64,000 bases of DNA. It comes from Fibrisoma limi BUZ 3 (GTDB lineage Bacteria; Bacteroidota; Bacteroidia; Cytophagales; Spirosomataceae). The notes under the pieces are model-generated. The model was not told the origin of the DNA. It made no database searches and was given only the letters and a program-made list of their open reading frames with translations. The DNA lies in assembly GCF_000296815.2 (NCBI RefSeq), contig NZ_CAIT01000009.1, positions 558,001 through 622,000 on the forward strand, given 5' to 3'. Position 1 is the first letter of the stretch; the number at the start of each line of letters is the position of its first letter. Shown here one piece after another: positions 34,824-44,660 of the stretch. The position numbers and the translations under genes were made by a program.

Positions 34824-35318
34824 TAAAAGAAGATAAGTTAGATATTCAATTACAAATATAGTAACAATTCATCTATCAATAGGTTTATTATAGCATGGCA
34901 TTGTATTTTTTTGATATAAATAGATGTTTATGAGTATGTATTATGTTTATATATGGTATATAATATAGACTTAACAGCTATCATTTAACCAAATGATAAT
35001 CATCGCACGATTACGGTTTAATTACTATAATTTTGCTATACTCTAATAAACAAAAAGATCTTGACCTTTATAAATATGATAAAAGTTTATATGAAGCAAC
35101 CCTAGTTAAAAACTAAAAATTTATGCTCAAAAATTGTTTGCCGGAAAAACCAGGTTGCTGAATAACAGGAATTTCTCTTTCAGAAATGGGATGAGGCTCT
35201 TCGGATAGGCTTTCGTTCATTATTACTACTGCTCGATAGCAATGCCCACTTACAAGAAAAACCGTGAACTTTTCCTTGTCGGATTGTTGGCACAGCAAGT
35301 AGATAAAAAAGTAGACAA
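34824..35318. other. AT-rich intergenic region with divergent promoters
   Basis: About 495 bp, much more AT-rich than the surroundings in its first 280 bp. It contains the beta-helix promoter (34853-34860) and, at its right end, a 26-codon frame coupled to the BLUF gene. Nothing else supported. Confidence 0.55.
34853..34860 (-). promoter_or_regulatory. Putative -7 box of the beta-helix gene promoter
   Basis: Reads TATATTTG on the minus strand, matching TAnnTTTG, 29 bp before the ATG. A TTGA about 15 nt further upstream is a weak -33 candidate. Confidence 0.5.
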
Positions 35319-35322
35319 ATGA
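35242..35322 (+). CDS. Short upstream frame coupled to the BLUF gene (26 residues)
   Basis: ATG at 35242, 26 codons, then TGA overlapping the BLUF ATG (ATGA at 35319-35322). The peptide (MPTYKKNRELFLVGLLAQQV and six more residues) has no known relatives that I recognise. The overlap suggests translational coupling, a leader peptide or a decayed upstream domain, but could be chance. Confidence 0.3.
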   Translation: MPTYKKNRELFLVGLLAQQVDKKVDK

Positions 35323-36008
35323 TACTACGGTTTAGCGCAATTGATCAACAGGGTGAGATTCGTAACTTTTCGTTTCAGGTAGAAAAGCTTGAAGCAGCTT
35401 TCGCCTTCCTGACTTATGTAGTCGAACAAGGTCATTCGTTACAAAGAGCCTCTATTCTGGATGGAACTAGTCTGACACGGTTACCCATAGAGGCTTTCGA
35501 TGGACGGCCTTTCTCAGACGTTCTTGACCAGTTGGAAGCTAGCTGGCAACACGTATTGAACCAACCCTCTGATCAATCAACCCCTTTGTCTAATGACCAT
35601 TGTATCGTCTACTTCAGTACTGCTGTGAGGCCTTTCAATCAAGCCGACCTGATGGCCTTGCTTGCAAAAAGTCGGCAGCGTAACGCCCAGGTAAACATTA
35701 CCGGTGTATTGCTGTACGTTCATGGCAGTATTATTCAGGTGCTGGAGGGCGAACAGGCCGTATTGACAGCCTTATTTGACCGCATCAAGCAGGACACCAG
35801 ACATACTCAGGTCAAAGAGGTGTTCAATAGGCCCGTTCCCCAACGGCTCTTTTCTAACTGGAGTATGGGCTTTGAAACCCTCACGGCCCTGCAGTTAACA
35901 CAGATCGAAACCACTATCGGCTTAGAATCTAACCCCGCCATTACTTCCCCTCCTCTGTTAGCTACCATCAGCGCGATATGCAAGAACAACCCTACGGAAC
36001 CGCTTTGA
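35319..36008 (+). CDS. BLUF domain blue-light sensor
   Basis: 229 residues. An N-terminal domain of about 90 residues of unknown kind is followed by a BLUF domain (residues about 95-188) that binds FAD. Key flavin-network residues are all there: Tyr98 in IVYFS, Asn122, Gln140 in IIQVLEG, Trp181 and Met183 in NWSMGF, so it should be photoactive. ITGVLLY and DTRH give the usual BLUF landmarks. No output domain (EAL, GGDEF, cyclase) follows; the N-terminal part may be the partner interface. The next gene is an SDR at 157 bp. Confidence 0.92.
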   Translation: MILRFSAIDQQGEIRNFSFQVEKLEAAFAFLTYVVEQGHSLQRASILDGTSLTRLPIEAFDGRPFSDVLDQLEASWQHVLNQPSDQSTPLSNDHCIVYFSTAVRPFNQADLMALLAKSRQRNAQVNITGVLLYVHGSIIQVLEGEQAVLTALFDRIKQDTRHTQVKEVFNRPVPQRLFSNWSMGFETLTALQLTQIETTIGLESNPAITSPPLLATISAICKNNPTEPL

Positions 36009-36165
36009 AACTGAGAAAGACCGTAATGAGAAGCATAACTTATTCGCCAACATGCCCTAATACGTACTTAAAATAAGAGTTCTCTTGGTCGATCGTGAGT
36101 TGACCTCAATCTTTGCAGTATATCAATTGGCAGTCACTCATCAACTCTCGGTATATTATCCTGTT

Positions 36166-36912
36166 ATGACCAAAACCATCCTTATCACCGGCGGTAGTCG
36201 GGGCATTGGGGCGGCTACCGCCCTGTTAGCAGCCGCTAAGGGTTATTCAGTTTGTATTAGTTATCAGCGCAACCACACGGCGGCTGCCGAAATAGTTGAC
36301 CGCATCCGGGAAGAAGGCGGTCAGGCCTGGGCGTATCAGGCTGATGTAGCCAACGAGGAAGATGTTCTGGCCTTGTTCCAGACGATAGACCGTGAAGTGG
36401 GATCGCTGAATGCTTTAGTCAACAACGCTGGCATACTTGAGCAACAATGCCGGGTGGAGGACCTGGACACAGCCCGACTCCAACGAATTCTAATGACTAA
36501 TGTAGTCGGCACTATCTTGTGCGCACGGGAAGCCGTACGACGGATGTCAACACAACGAGGAGGAACGGGCGGAGCAATCGTCAATGTTTCGTCCATTGCG
36601 GCACGAACCGGATCGCCGGGCGAGTACGTTGATTATGCTGCCAGCAAGGGAGCGATCGACAGTTTCACCCGTGGCTTAGCTCAGGAAGTGGCTGGTGAGG
36701 GAATTCGGGTCAACGCCGTTCGGCCGGGTTTTATCTATACGGATATTCACGCAAGTGGTGGAGAGCCCGATCGGGTTGACCGTATCAAGGCGAACTTACC
36801 CCTTCGACGTGGTGGGCAACCGGCAGAGGTCGCTCAGGCTATCCTATGGCTTTTATCCGAAGACTCATCGTACTCGACTGGTATTTTCATCGATGTGACG
36901 GGTGGCCGGTAA
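36166..36912 (+). CDS. Short-chain dehydrogenase/reductase, FabG-like
   Basis: 248 residues from the ATG at 36166 (MTKTILITGGSRGIGAATA, cofactor motif GGSRGIG). An in-frame TTG start 27 codons earlier at 36085 is rejected. NNAGILE, the catalytic Ser in NVSSIAARTG, YAASK (Tyr, Lys) and a C-terminal SSYSTGIFIDVTGGR give a normal FabG/glucose-dehydrogenase-type SDR of standard length. Substrate unknown. It is not closely similar to the SDR at 30862. Confidence 0.93.
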   Translation: MTKTILITGGSRGIGAATALLAAAKGYSVCISYQRNHTAAAEIVDRIREEGGQAWAYQADVANEEDVLALFQTIDREVGSLNALVNNAGILEQQCRVEDLDTARLQRILMTNVVGTILCAREAVRRMSTQRGGTGGAIVNVSSIAARTGSPGEYVDYAASKGAIDSFTRGLAQEVAGEGIRVNAVRPGFIYTDIHASGGEPDRVDRIKANLPLRRGGQPAEVAQAILWLLSEDSSYSTGIFIDVTGGR

Positions 36913-37191
36913 TAGCTGTTGAAAAACCAGTTGTTCAGAGGCAGTATACTTTTCTGAACCAACCAGCTCATGCTGACGCGATTCCTGTTTTACATTTTGC
37001 TAAGCTCAATAAAGAACCGGCCGACCGTAAAATATGTACCGTTAATAATCAGTTTGGTGTATATTTAGGGTGGCAAAGCCAGGACAGACTCCGGTAAAGA
37101 ACCGCATTCACACGCTTCGCGTACTTGCTCTTCTCCACGTTGACAACCCTGACTAGATCCATTCGTACAAGGCAAACTTTCCGAGTCGTTT

Positions 37192-37806
37192 ATGGATACT
37201 GTGGATTGGTTCTCTGATCATTCCTCCGATGAACAATTGTGGCAACGCTTCCGGGATGGAAACCGAGCCGCTTTTGAGCAAATTATTACGTTGAATTACA
37301 ATAGCTTGTTCCGGTTTGGTACCCGGTTTACCAAAGACGTTGGTCTGATTGAGGATTGTCTCCACGATCTGTTTATTTATCTGTGGGAAAAGCGGCTATC
37401 AATCAGCCATACCGATTCCATTCGGAAATACCTGTTCAAATCCTTTCGCCATAAAATGCTCCTTGAACTGCAGCGCGTGTACCGCCGGGGCTGGGTCGAT
37501 GAGGAAGAAGCCGCGGCACTACCTTCCGAGCAGAATTTTCAGGATGTATTGATGCACCTGGAAAGCGAACAATTGGCCGCTTACCGTGTCAAACAGGCGA
37601 TCCATCAACTACCGGCCCGCCAGCAGGAAGCGCTGTATCTGCGGTATTTCGAAGGCCTCGATGTCGATCAGATTGCTCATATCATGAGTATCAATCGGCA
37701 GTCGGTTTCCAATCATCTGCATAAAGCGCTGACGTTTCTTCGTGACCATTGGGACGACTCAAATCTATCGCTTCTCATTTTGCTGGTTTTCAGTCAGACT
37801 ATTTAA
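37192..37806 (+). CDS. RNA polymerase ECF sigma factor, FecI-like
   Basis: 204 residues. Region 2 (AFEQIITLNYNSLFRFGTRF, DCLHDLFIYLWEKR) and region 4 (LPARQQEALYLRYFEGLDVDQIAHIMSINRQSVSNHLHKALTFLR) are clear. Anti-sigma FecR follows and then a SusC with an STN domain, so this is the sigma factor of a trans-envelope signalling switch: when the SusC/SusD pair binds its substrate, FecR releases the sigma factor and the uptake genes are induced. Confidence 0.93.
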   Translation: MDTVDWFSDHSSDEQLWQRFRDGNRAAFEQIITLNYNSLFRFGTRFTKDVGLIEDCLHDLFIYLWEKRLSISHTDSIRKYLFKSFRHKMLLELQRVYRRGWVDEEEAAALPSEQNFQDVLMHLESEQLAAYRVKQAIHQLPARQQEALYLRYFEGLDVDQIAHIMSINRQSVSNHLHKALTFLRDHWDDSNLSLLILLVFSQTI

Positions 37807-37904
37807 TTCCCTGAAAAAAGTGTAAAAAAAGTTGGCTTCAGGAGGGTATGTAGAGCAACTCAGCTAATTGTCAGTATAAAGGGGCTGACAAATAGCGTTT
37901 TTTA

Positions 37905-39005
37905 ATGAAAACATTTCACCATTCCGAGCTACAGGACTTTCTTGAGGATGAGTCGTTTCGAAGCTGGTTAGCGGGAACGGCTGATGCCGATTTAGCCCAG
38001 GCATGGGAGCAGTTTCCGCTCCGGTATCCGGATAGAGCCGATGTTTTCTCCAAAGCCCGTGAAACGCTGCTGACGCTCCAGGGCGATACGTTTATTCTGC
38101 CTCCGTCGCGGGTTGCCCAAAATATCCGACAGATCATGCTGGATACCCAACCTGTTGTTCAGCCTACCGTGCACTGGTATCAGACGCCTGTCTGGCGGTG
38201 GGCCGCTGCCGTACTGCTGGTTGGCGGGCTTTGGCTGGGTTGGCGACTTAAGCACCTCGGGCATGATCCGTCCGCCAAAATTTACCGGCAGCTTGTCGTC
38301 GAAGCGCAGACGCCCCTTATCGAAGTAGCGAATACATCAACCCAGCAGCAACTGGTCTTATTGGCTGATGGTAGCTCGGTACTGCTTATGCCCAACAGTC
38401 GCGTCAGTTATTCCAAACAGTTCAATCAGTTTGCCAAACGAGAGGTGTATCTGACGGGCGAAGCTTTTTTTGAGGTCGCTAAAAATCCGGAAAAACCATT
38501 TTTCGTTTATGCCGACCACCTGATTACTAAAGTACTGGGCACCAGTTTCACGGTTCGGGCGGATGGCAAAAATGAGGTGAATGTTATTGTCAAAACCGGA
38601 AAGGTGTCGGTTTTCACCCGATCCGACAAAGAACGGGTCGAAAAACAGCAGTCCCCTCAACTGATTGGTCTGGTGCTGACGCCCAACCAGCGAGTCCACT
38701 TTAACCGGGATGAAGGCCGTCTGGTTCGCTCACTGGTAGAGTCGCCGGCGCTGCTGGACATGCCCATTCAGCGGGCCATGTTCGAATTTAATGACACGCC
38801 CATCGCTCAGGTGTTTGCGTCGCTGGAAAGGGCATACGGCGTCGAAATCATTTTTGATACCGACGTAATGAAGAACTGCTACCTGACCGCATCGCTGGAC
38901 GACGACCCTTTGTTTGAGAAGTTAAATATGATCTGCCGAACCCTGGATGCGCAGTATGAGCAGATGGAAGGAAAAATCTTAATTGCCAGTAAAGGATGCC
39001 CGTAA
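37905..39005 (+). CDS. FecR family anti-sigma factor
   Basis: 366 residues. A cytoplasmic N-terminal part of about 95 residues, one transmembrane helix (VWRWAAAVLLVGGLWLGWR, about residues 96-114), then the periplasmic FecR domain (LADGSSVLLMPNSRVSYSKQ, LTGEAFFEVAKNPEKPFFVY, HLITKVLGTSFTVRA) and a C-terminal DUF4974-like domain (FNDTPIAQVFASLERAYGVE) that probably docks to the STN domain of SusC. It starts 98 bp after the sigma gene. Confidence 0.93.
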   Translation: MKTFHHSELQDFLEDESFRSWLAGTADADLAQAWEQFPLRYPDRADVFSKARETLLTLQGDTFILPPSRVAQNIRQIMLDTQPVVQPTVHWYQTPVWRWAAAVLLVGGLWLGWRLKHLGHDPSAKIYRQLVVEAQTPLIEVANTSTQQQLVLLADGSSVLLMPNSRVSYSKQFNQFAKREVYLTGEAFFEVAKNPEKPFFVYADHLITKVLGTSFTVRADGKNEVNVIVKTGKVSVFTRSDKERVEKQQSPQLIGLVLTPNQRVHFNRDEGRLVRSLVESPALLDMPIQRAMFEFNDTPIAQVFASLERAYGVEIIFDTDVMKNCYLTASLDDDPLFEKLNMICRTLDAQYEQMEGKILIASKGCP

Positions 39006-39067
39006 AATTACTCAAACCCATTAAGCTAGCCTATGCATTAAACCAAGTCATCTTAACCCCAAAAAAA

Positions 39068-39097
39068 GAGTCAGCAATGCTGCCACATTACTGACTC
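39068..39097. promoter_or_regulatory. Hairpin in the leader between FecR and SusC
   Basis: 12-bp stem with one mismatch (39068-39079 with 39086-39097), preceded by an A run. On the plus strand there is no U tract. Possibly a leader structure or a partial terminator on the minus strand. Confidence 0.35.
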
Positions 39098-39193
39098 CAA
39101 GGATATTCCCTCTTCATGCGCTCTGCAAAGCGCCCCTCTGCCAGGGGTAGGGAATTTTATTGCCGATTTAAAACCGACAACCCATTCAAAAGT

Positions 39194-42100
39194 ATGACAA
39201 TTCGAATACAAATGCAGCACCAGCTGCTTAAAATTATGCGAACCAGTTTATACCTGTTTATTGTAGTGACCGCGTTTGCTACGATGGCACGGGCGCATAA
39301 CACCTACGGTCAGGAATTACTCAATCGGCGGGTAAGTCTGCAACTGGCGAACCTGACCCTTGAACAGGCGATCAGCCGCATTGGTCAGGAAGCGGATGTG
39401 AAGTTCATGTACAACCCCCGCATTCTGCCTTCGCAACGTATCAATTCGCTGTCGTTTACCAATCAAAAACTCTCGGATGTGCTCGATACGGTGCTCGGTC
39501 CGGCTTCGATTACGTATGAGGTCGGCGGAAAAACGATCATCCTGAAGCGGGCCGACAACCAATCGCAACCGACCAATCGCGCTGTCGGCCCAAACGCCGA
39601 CCAACTCGTTCCGCCCATCACCGTCACGGGGCGAGTTCTTGACGAAAAAGGCCTGGGTTTGCCGGGAGCGACGGTACTGCTAAAAGGATCAAATAACATT
39701 GGTACAGCAACGGACGCCGACGGCCGCTTCACGCTGAACGTACCGGATGGAAACGGAACGCTGGTGATCTCATCGATCAGCTACACAACGCAGGAAGTTG
39801 CCATCAACAACCGGACAACCCTGCCCGATATCCAACTGGCTTCCGACGTAAAATCGTTGAATGAAGTGGTTGTGGTCGGTTATGGTACTCAACGGAAAAA
39901 AGATTTGACCGGCGCCGTTTCGGTCGTCAACGTTGCTGAACTCCAGCAGCAACCAACTGCCCAGATTACAAACCAGCTTCAGGGACGGGCATCGGGCGTT
40001 ACGGTTCTGGGTTCCGGCCAGCCGGGTGAAGCCCCGCAGGTACGTATTCGGGGGCTGAACACGTTCGGAAACAACCAGCCGCTCTACGTAGTGGATGGAG
40101 TTCCGACCCAGAACATCAACGATATCAACCCCAACGACGTAGCGACGATGCAGGTGCTGAAAGATGCCGGTTCAGCGTCCATCTACGGGTCTCGGGCCGC
40201 CAACGGGGTAATCATCATCACGACCCGGCGTGGTTCGGGTAAGGTAAAGGTGCAGTACGATGCCTACTACGGCATGCAGTTTCCGAAGGGCGGCAACGTA
40301 TGGGATCTGCTGAATCCGCAGGAAACCGCTCAGTTGAAGTTCAACGCCCTGCGTAATGCTAACCCGAACGCAGTGATCAACGATCCGCTGTATGGTAGCG
40401 GTCCGACCCCGGTACTGCCGGATTACATTGCCCCGCAGGGTGCCAAGGAAGGAGATCCGTCGGTAGACCCGTCGAAGTACAACGTTAACCCGAACTACAC
40501 GAGCGCCGATCAGTACAATTCGTTCTACCGGATCACGCGGGCCAATAAGGCAGGGACGGACTGGTTCCACGAGATTTTCAAACCGGCACCCATTACCAGC
40601 CATAACGTGGCCGTCAGTGGCGGTGGCCCGCAGGGCAACTATTTGTTCTCCTTCAACTATTTTAACCAGCAGGGAACGCTGATCAATACGTACTTGAAGC
40701 GGTATACGATCCGTTCGAACAGCCAGTACAACATTCGGGAGAATATCCGGGTGGGCGAAAACCTGGCTTTTTCGGTATCCGACAACCCGCGGATCAATGC
40801 CTTGCAGGAAGGGAGTGCCATTGGTATGGCTTTCCGTCAGCAACCGATTATTCCAGTCTATGACATCCGGGGCAACTACGCAGGTGGTTACGGGCAGGGG
40901 CTGGGTAACGCCAACAACCCGGTTGCCATTCAGCAACGGACCGCCAACAACCGTGGGCAGAGCAACCGCCTGTTCGGAAACATGTATGCCGAAGTTGACT
41001 TCCTGAAGGATTTCACGGCTCGGACGAGCTTCGGGGGTGAGTTGTTCATGGGTAACTTCCGGTCGTTCTCGTTTCCGGCCTACGAAAACCAGGAAAATAC
41101 CACCACTAACTCCTACACGGAAAATACGTTCAGCGGGTATAACTGGACCTGGACCAATACCGTCCAGTACCAGCACACCTTCAATAATACGCACGACGTG
41201 AAGGCCGTAGTGGGCACGGAAGCGTACCAGAACCAGGGACGTAACGTCGGCGGGTCGACGCAGGGCTACTTCTCGTTTGATCCCAATTTCACCAACCTCT
41301 CGACAGGCTCCGGTACGCCGACAAACTACAGCAGCCGCTATTCAGACGCGCTGTTCTCGCTCATCGGTCGGGTCGATTATGCCTTCAGAGATAAATTCCT
41401 GCTGGGGGCAACTATTCGGCGCGACGGCTCATCGCGCTTCCTGAACTACCAGTACGGCTGGTTCCCGGCGGTTAGTGCGGGCTGGCGAATTTCGCAGGAG
41501 AGCTTCATGAATGGCCTGACGTGGCTGAATGATCTGAAAATTCGCGGTGGATACGGCGTGATGGGTAACCAGTTGAACGTTGACCCGGCCAACGCGTACA
41601 CAACCTACGGGGGCGATCGTACCTCGTCGTACTACGCCATTACCGGCTCAAACTCGGCCAACGTACTGGGCTTCCAGCGGACCCGTATCGGTAACCCCGA
41701 CGCGAAGTGGGAAAAGAACATCAACGCCAACATCGGTTTCGACGCCAGCCTGTGGAAAGGTAAGCTCGACCTGACCGTCGACTACTACCGCAAAGACGTA
41801 CGTGATCTGCTGTACACGCTTGAGCTGGCCGGTACGGCCGGTTTGGGTACGGCCCCGGCGGTCAACGTAGCCCAGATGCGCAACCAGGGGCTTGACCTGG
41901 CTGCTTCGAGCAATTTCAACGTAACGAGCGACCTGAAACTGAACGCAACGCTGACGTTCACGACGTATAACAACAAGATTGTGTCGCTGGCCGAAGGCAT
42001 CGACTATTTTGATCAGGAAGGTCGCCGGTTCAACGGTAGCTACATCGTCCGCAACGCCGTTGGTCACTCAATCGGCCAGTTCTACGGCTACAAAGTGGCA

Positions 42101-42829
42101 GGGTTCTGGAATTCGCAGGAGGAGATCAACGCAGCCAATGCACAGGCGCAGCAGGCTACGGGTAATACCGGAGCGGTGTATCAAAGCGACGTAGCGGTTG
42201 GTCGCTTCCGCTACGACGACATCAACGGCGACGGACAGATCACAGACGCCGACCGCACGTTCCTGGGTAATCCTAACCCCAAATTCAGCTACGGCCTGAA
42301 CCTGGGGGCTACGTACAAGCAATTTGACTTCAGCCTTTTCCTCTACGGTACGCAGGGCAACGACATCTGGAACAACGTCAGATGGTGGACCGACTTCAAC
42401 GCCAACTTCCAGGGGGCCAAGAGCCGGACAGCGCTGTATGATTCGTGGACGCCGGAAAATCGTGATGCCAAAGCACCGATTCAGGAAACGGTGGGTTCGT
42501 TCAGCTCGGCCAACGTACCAAACTCGTATTTCGTGGAAAACGGATCGTACCTGCGGGCTAAAAACGCGCAGATCGGCTACACACTGCCGGCGGGTTCACT
42601 TAAGAAGCTGGGCGTCGAGCGCCTACGCGTCTACGTGCAGTCGGCCAACCTGTTCACGATCACCAAATACTCGGGGCTCGATCCGGAGATTGGCACCACG
42701 GCGAATACCAACAACAGCTCGGGCGGCAGCTTAAACCAGTCGTTTTCGACGACCACCTCGTTCGGTATCGACGAAGGGGTATATCCTAACCAGCGCCAGT
42801 TCCTGTTCGGTTTGAATGTGACGTTCTAA
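39194..42829 (+). CDS. SusC/RagA-family TonB-dependent transporter with STN signalling domain
   Basis: 1211 residues from the ATG at 39194 (MTIRIQMQHQLL then a signal-like helix ending TMARA); an in-frame ATG at 39116 adds 26 odd residues. After the signal come an STN domain (about 40-125, NLTLEQAISRIGQEADVKFMY), a carboxypeptidase-regulatory-like beta domain (VTGRVLDEKGLGLPGATVLL), a plug with DVKSLNEVVVVGYGTQRKKDLTGAV and VRIRGLNTFGNNQPLYVVDG, and a 22-strand-type barrel ending in an aromatic, FGLNVTF, typical of outer membrane porins. With SusD it imports an oligosaccharide or other large substrate using TonB energy. STN makes it a signal giver to FecR. Confidence 0.95.
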   Translation: MTIRIQMQHQLLKIMRTSLYLFIVVTAFATMARAHNTYGQELLNRRVSLQLANLTLEQAISRIGQEADVKFMYNPRILPSQRINSLSFTNQKLSDVLDTVLGPASITYEVGGKTIILKRADNQSQPTNRAVGPNADQLVPPITVTGRVLDEKGLGLPGATVLLKGSNNIGTATDADGRFTLNVPDGNGTLVISSISYTTQEVAINNRTTLPDIQLASDVKSLNEVVVVGYGTQRKKDLTGAVSVVNVAELQQQPTAQITNQLQGRASGVTVLGSGQPGEAPQVRIRGLNTFGNNQPLYVVDGVPTQNINDINPNDVATMQVLKDAGSASIYGSRAANGVIIITTRRGSGKVKVQYDAYYGMQFPKGGNVWDLLNPQETAQLKFNALRNANPNAVINDPLYGSGPTPVLPDYIAPQGAKEGDPSVDPSKYNVNPNYTSADQYNSFYRITRANKAGTDWFHEIFKPAPITSHNVAVSGGGPQGNYLFSFNYFNQQGTLINTYLKRYTIRSNSQYNIRENIRVGENLAFSVSDNPRINALQEGSAIGMAFRQQPIIPVYDIRGNYAGGYGQGLGNANNPVAIQQRTANNRGQSNRLFGNMYAEVDFLKDFTARTSFGGELFMGNFRSFSFPAYENQENTTTNSYTENTFSGYNWTWTNTVQYQHTFNNTHDVKAVVGTEAYQNQGRNVGGSTQGYFSFDPNFTNLSTGSGTPTNYSSRYSDALFSLIGRVDYAFRDKFLLGATIRRDGSSRFLNYQYGWFPAVSAGWRISQESFMNGLTWLNDLKIRGGYGVMGNQLNVDPANAYTTYGGDRTSSYYAITGSNSANVLGFQRTRIGNPDAKWEKNINANIGFDASLWKGKLDLTVDYYRKDVRDLLYTLELAGTAGLGTAPAVNVAQMRNQGLDLAASSNFNVTSDLKLNATLTFTTYNNKIVSLAEGIDYFDQEGRRFNGSYIVRNAVGHSIGQFYGYKVAGFWNSQEEINAANAQAQQATGNTGAVYQSDVAVGRFRYDDINGDGQITDADRTFLGNPNPKFSYGLNLGATYKQFDFSLFLYGTQGNDIWNNVRWWTDFNANFQGAKSRTALYDSWTPENRDAKAPIQETVGSFSSANVPNSYFVENGSYLRAKNAQIGYTLPAGSLKKLGVERLRVYVQSANLFTITKYSGLDPEIGTTANTNNSSGGSLNQSFSTTTSFGIDEGVYPNQRQFLFGLNVTF

Positions 42830-42847
42830 GTTTTTATTAAATCAACG

Positions 42848-44650
42848 ATGAAAATACCTCAGTATATAACAGCTCTGGCAATTATGGCGGTCAGCCTGAC
42901 CGTTTCCTGCCAGGAGAGTCTCGATATTCCGGCTCAGGGAGCGCTGAGCGATCAGGTACTGGCTAACCGCAGTGGTGTTGATGCCCTGCTGGTGGGTGCC
43001 TACGCGGCTCTGGACGGTCAGTTTAACAACGGGGGCGCATTAAACCTGGCCGGTGGAAACGCCTGGGAAGCATCGCCCAGCAACTGGACATACGGCAGTA
43101 TAGCCGGTGGCGAAGCGCATAAGGGCAGCGATGGTAGTGACCAGCCCGCCGTCGATGCAATTGCCAAATTTACGGCGGATGCCAGCAACGGCTATTTCAA
43201 CAGTAAATGGCGGACCGTTTATGAAGGCGTGAACCGGACGAATTCCGTACTACGTCTGCTTGCCCAGGCCCAGGATGTGAAAGACGCTGACCGGGCCGTT
43301 CTGGCGGCACAAGCGCGGTTTTTGCGCGGCCACTACTACTTCGAACTGAAGAAAATGTGGAACAAAGTGCCCTGGATTGATGAGACGATTGATGCCTCAA
43401 CCGCCAATTCACAGCCGAACACGGAGGACATCTGGCCGAAGATCGAAGCGGATTTCAAATACGCCATGGACAACCTGCCCACTACCCAGTCGGAGATAGG
43501 ACGGGTAAACAAATGGGCGGCTGCTACGTATCTGGCCAAAACGTACCTCTACGAACATAAATACGCGGAAGCTAAGGCGATATTCGATCAGGTAATCGGT
43601 CAGGGGGTAACCAGCAACGGGCTGAAGTACGCGCTGGTCACCAAGTATCACGACAATTTTGATGCGGCCACCGAAAACAACTCGGAATCGGTCTTTTCCA
43701 TCCAGATGGTAGCCAACGACGGTACCGGTACCATTGCCAGCGCTAACCAGGGGGACATGCTGAACTTCCCGTACGGCAACAGCCCGTTCCGCTGCTGCGG
43801 CTTCTTCCAGCCGTCGCAGGATCTGGCCAACTCGTACCGGACTGATGCTAACGGCCTGCCTTTCCTGGATGACTACAACAGCCACCCGGTTAAGAACGAT
43901 CAGGGCGTTGCGTCGAACCAGCCGTTTACTCCCGATACTGACCCGCTGGACCCTCGCATCGACTGGACAATCGGTCGTCGGGGCATTCCGTATCTCGACT
44001 GGGGCAATCACCCGGGTGCCGACTGGATTCGGAGCCCGGGCCAAACCTACGCCGGTCCGTATTCGCCCAAGAAGAACATATACATGCAGGCCACGCAGGA
44101 TCAATACGCCGATCAGCACTCCTGGGCACCCGGTACTGCGATCAACCAGAACATCATTCGCTTTGCCGACGTACTGCTCATGGCTGCCGAAGCCGAAGCG
44201 CAACTGGGCAATCTGGAACAGGCTCAGACCTATGTGAATCAGGTACGTGCCCGGGCGGCCAACCCTGTTAACTTCGTCTATAAGTACGCAAACGAAGCTA
44301 CTCCTCTGGCGGGTTACACGACCACACCAGCCGCTAACTACAAGATTACGGTGTATCCGGCCGGGCGGTTCGCCAGCCTGGGCAAAGCCGGTGCGTTGAA
44401 AGCTATCTATTTTGAACGCAAGCTGGAGCTGGCTATGGAAGGGCATCGGTTCTTCGATCTGGTACGCTGGGGTACGGCCGAACCAACGCTGAACGCGTAC
44501 TTCGGCTATGAAAGCACCATCACGACCGACATCCGGGGTGGTCATTTTACGGCGGGTAAGAATGATTATTACCCCATTCCGCAGCGGCAGATTGACCTCA
44601 GCCGCTCGGCCGGTAAATCATCCTTGACGCAAAACCCGGGTTATAATTAA
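42848..44650 (+). CDS. SusD/RagB-family outer membrane lipoprotein
   Basis: 600 residues. Signal peptide with lipobox LTVSC at residues 17-21. The mature part has the SusD features: VDALLVGAYAAL, RTVYEGVNRTNSVLRL, DRAVLAAQARFLRGHYYFELKKMW, INQNIIRFADVLLMAAEAEAQ, FERKLELAMEGHRFFDLVRW and a closing DYYPIPQRQIDLS. SusD proteins are lids on their SusC and bind the substrate. Begins 18 bp after SusC; the pair ends at the terminator 44661-44708. No glycan-degrading enzyme lies in this locus, so the substrate is not known; the GH genes at 0.5-4 kb are far away. Confidence 0.95.
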   Translation: MKIPQYITALAIMAVSLTVSCQESLDIPAQGALSDQVLANRSGVDALLVGAYAALDGQFNNGGALNLAGGNAWEASPSNWTYGSIAGGEAHKGSDGSDQPAVDAIAKFTADASNGYFNSKWRTVYEGVNRTNSVLRLLAQAQDVKDADRAVLAAQARFLRGHYYFELKKMWNKVPWIDETIDASTANSQPNTEDIWPKIEADFKYAMDNLPTTQSEIGRVNKWAAATYLAKTYLYEHKYAEAKAIFDQVIGQGVTSNGLKYALVTKYHDNFDAATENNSESVFSIQMVANDGTGTIASANQGDMLNFPYGNSPFRCCGFFQPSQDLANSYRTDANGLPFLDDYNSHPVKNDQGVASNQPFTPDTDPLDPRIDWTIGRRGIPYLDWGNHPGADWIRSPGQTYAGPYSPKKNIYMQATQDQYADQHSWAPGTAINQNIIRFADVLLMAAEAEAQLGNLEQAQTYVNQVRARAANPVNFVYKYANEATPLAGYTTTPAANYKITVYPAGRFASLGKAGALKAIYFERKLELAMEGHRFFDLVRWGTAEPTLNAYFGYESTITTDIRGGHFTAGKNDYYPIPQRQIDLSRSAGKSSLTQNPGYN

Positions 44651-44660
44651 TGTATCTGAA

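Noticed and set aside
35113-35298. 61-codon minus-strand frame before the BLUF gene
   Set aside because: No family resemblance, no ribosome site, overlaps the BLUF leader; an internal start at 35220 gives only 35 residues.
40172-41194. 340-codon minus-strand frame opposite susC, and 43409-44545 (378 codons) opposite susD
   Set aside because: Shadow frames of the SusC and SusD genes, which have clear domains, signal peptides and operon context.
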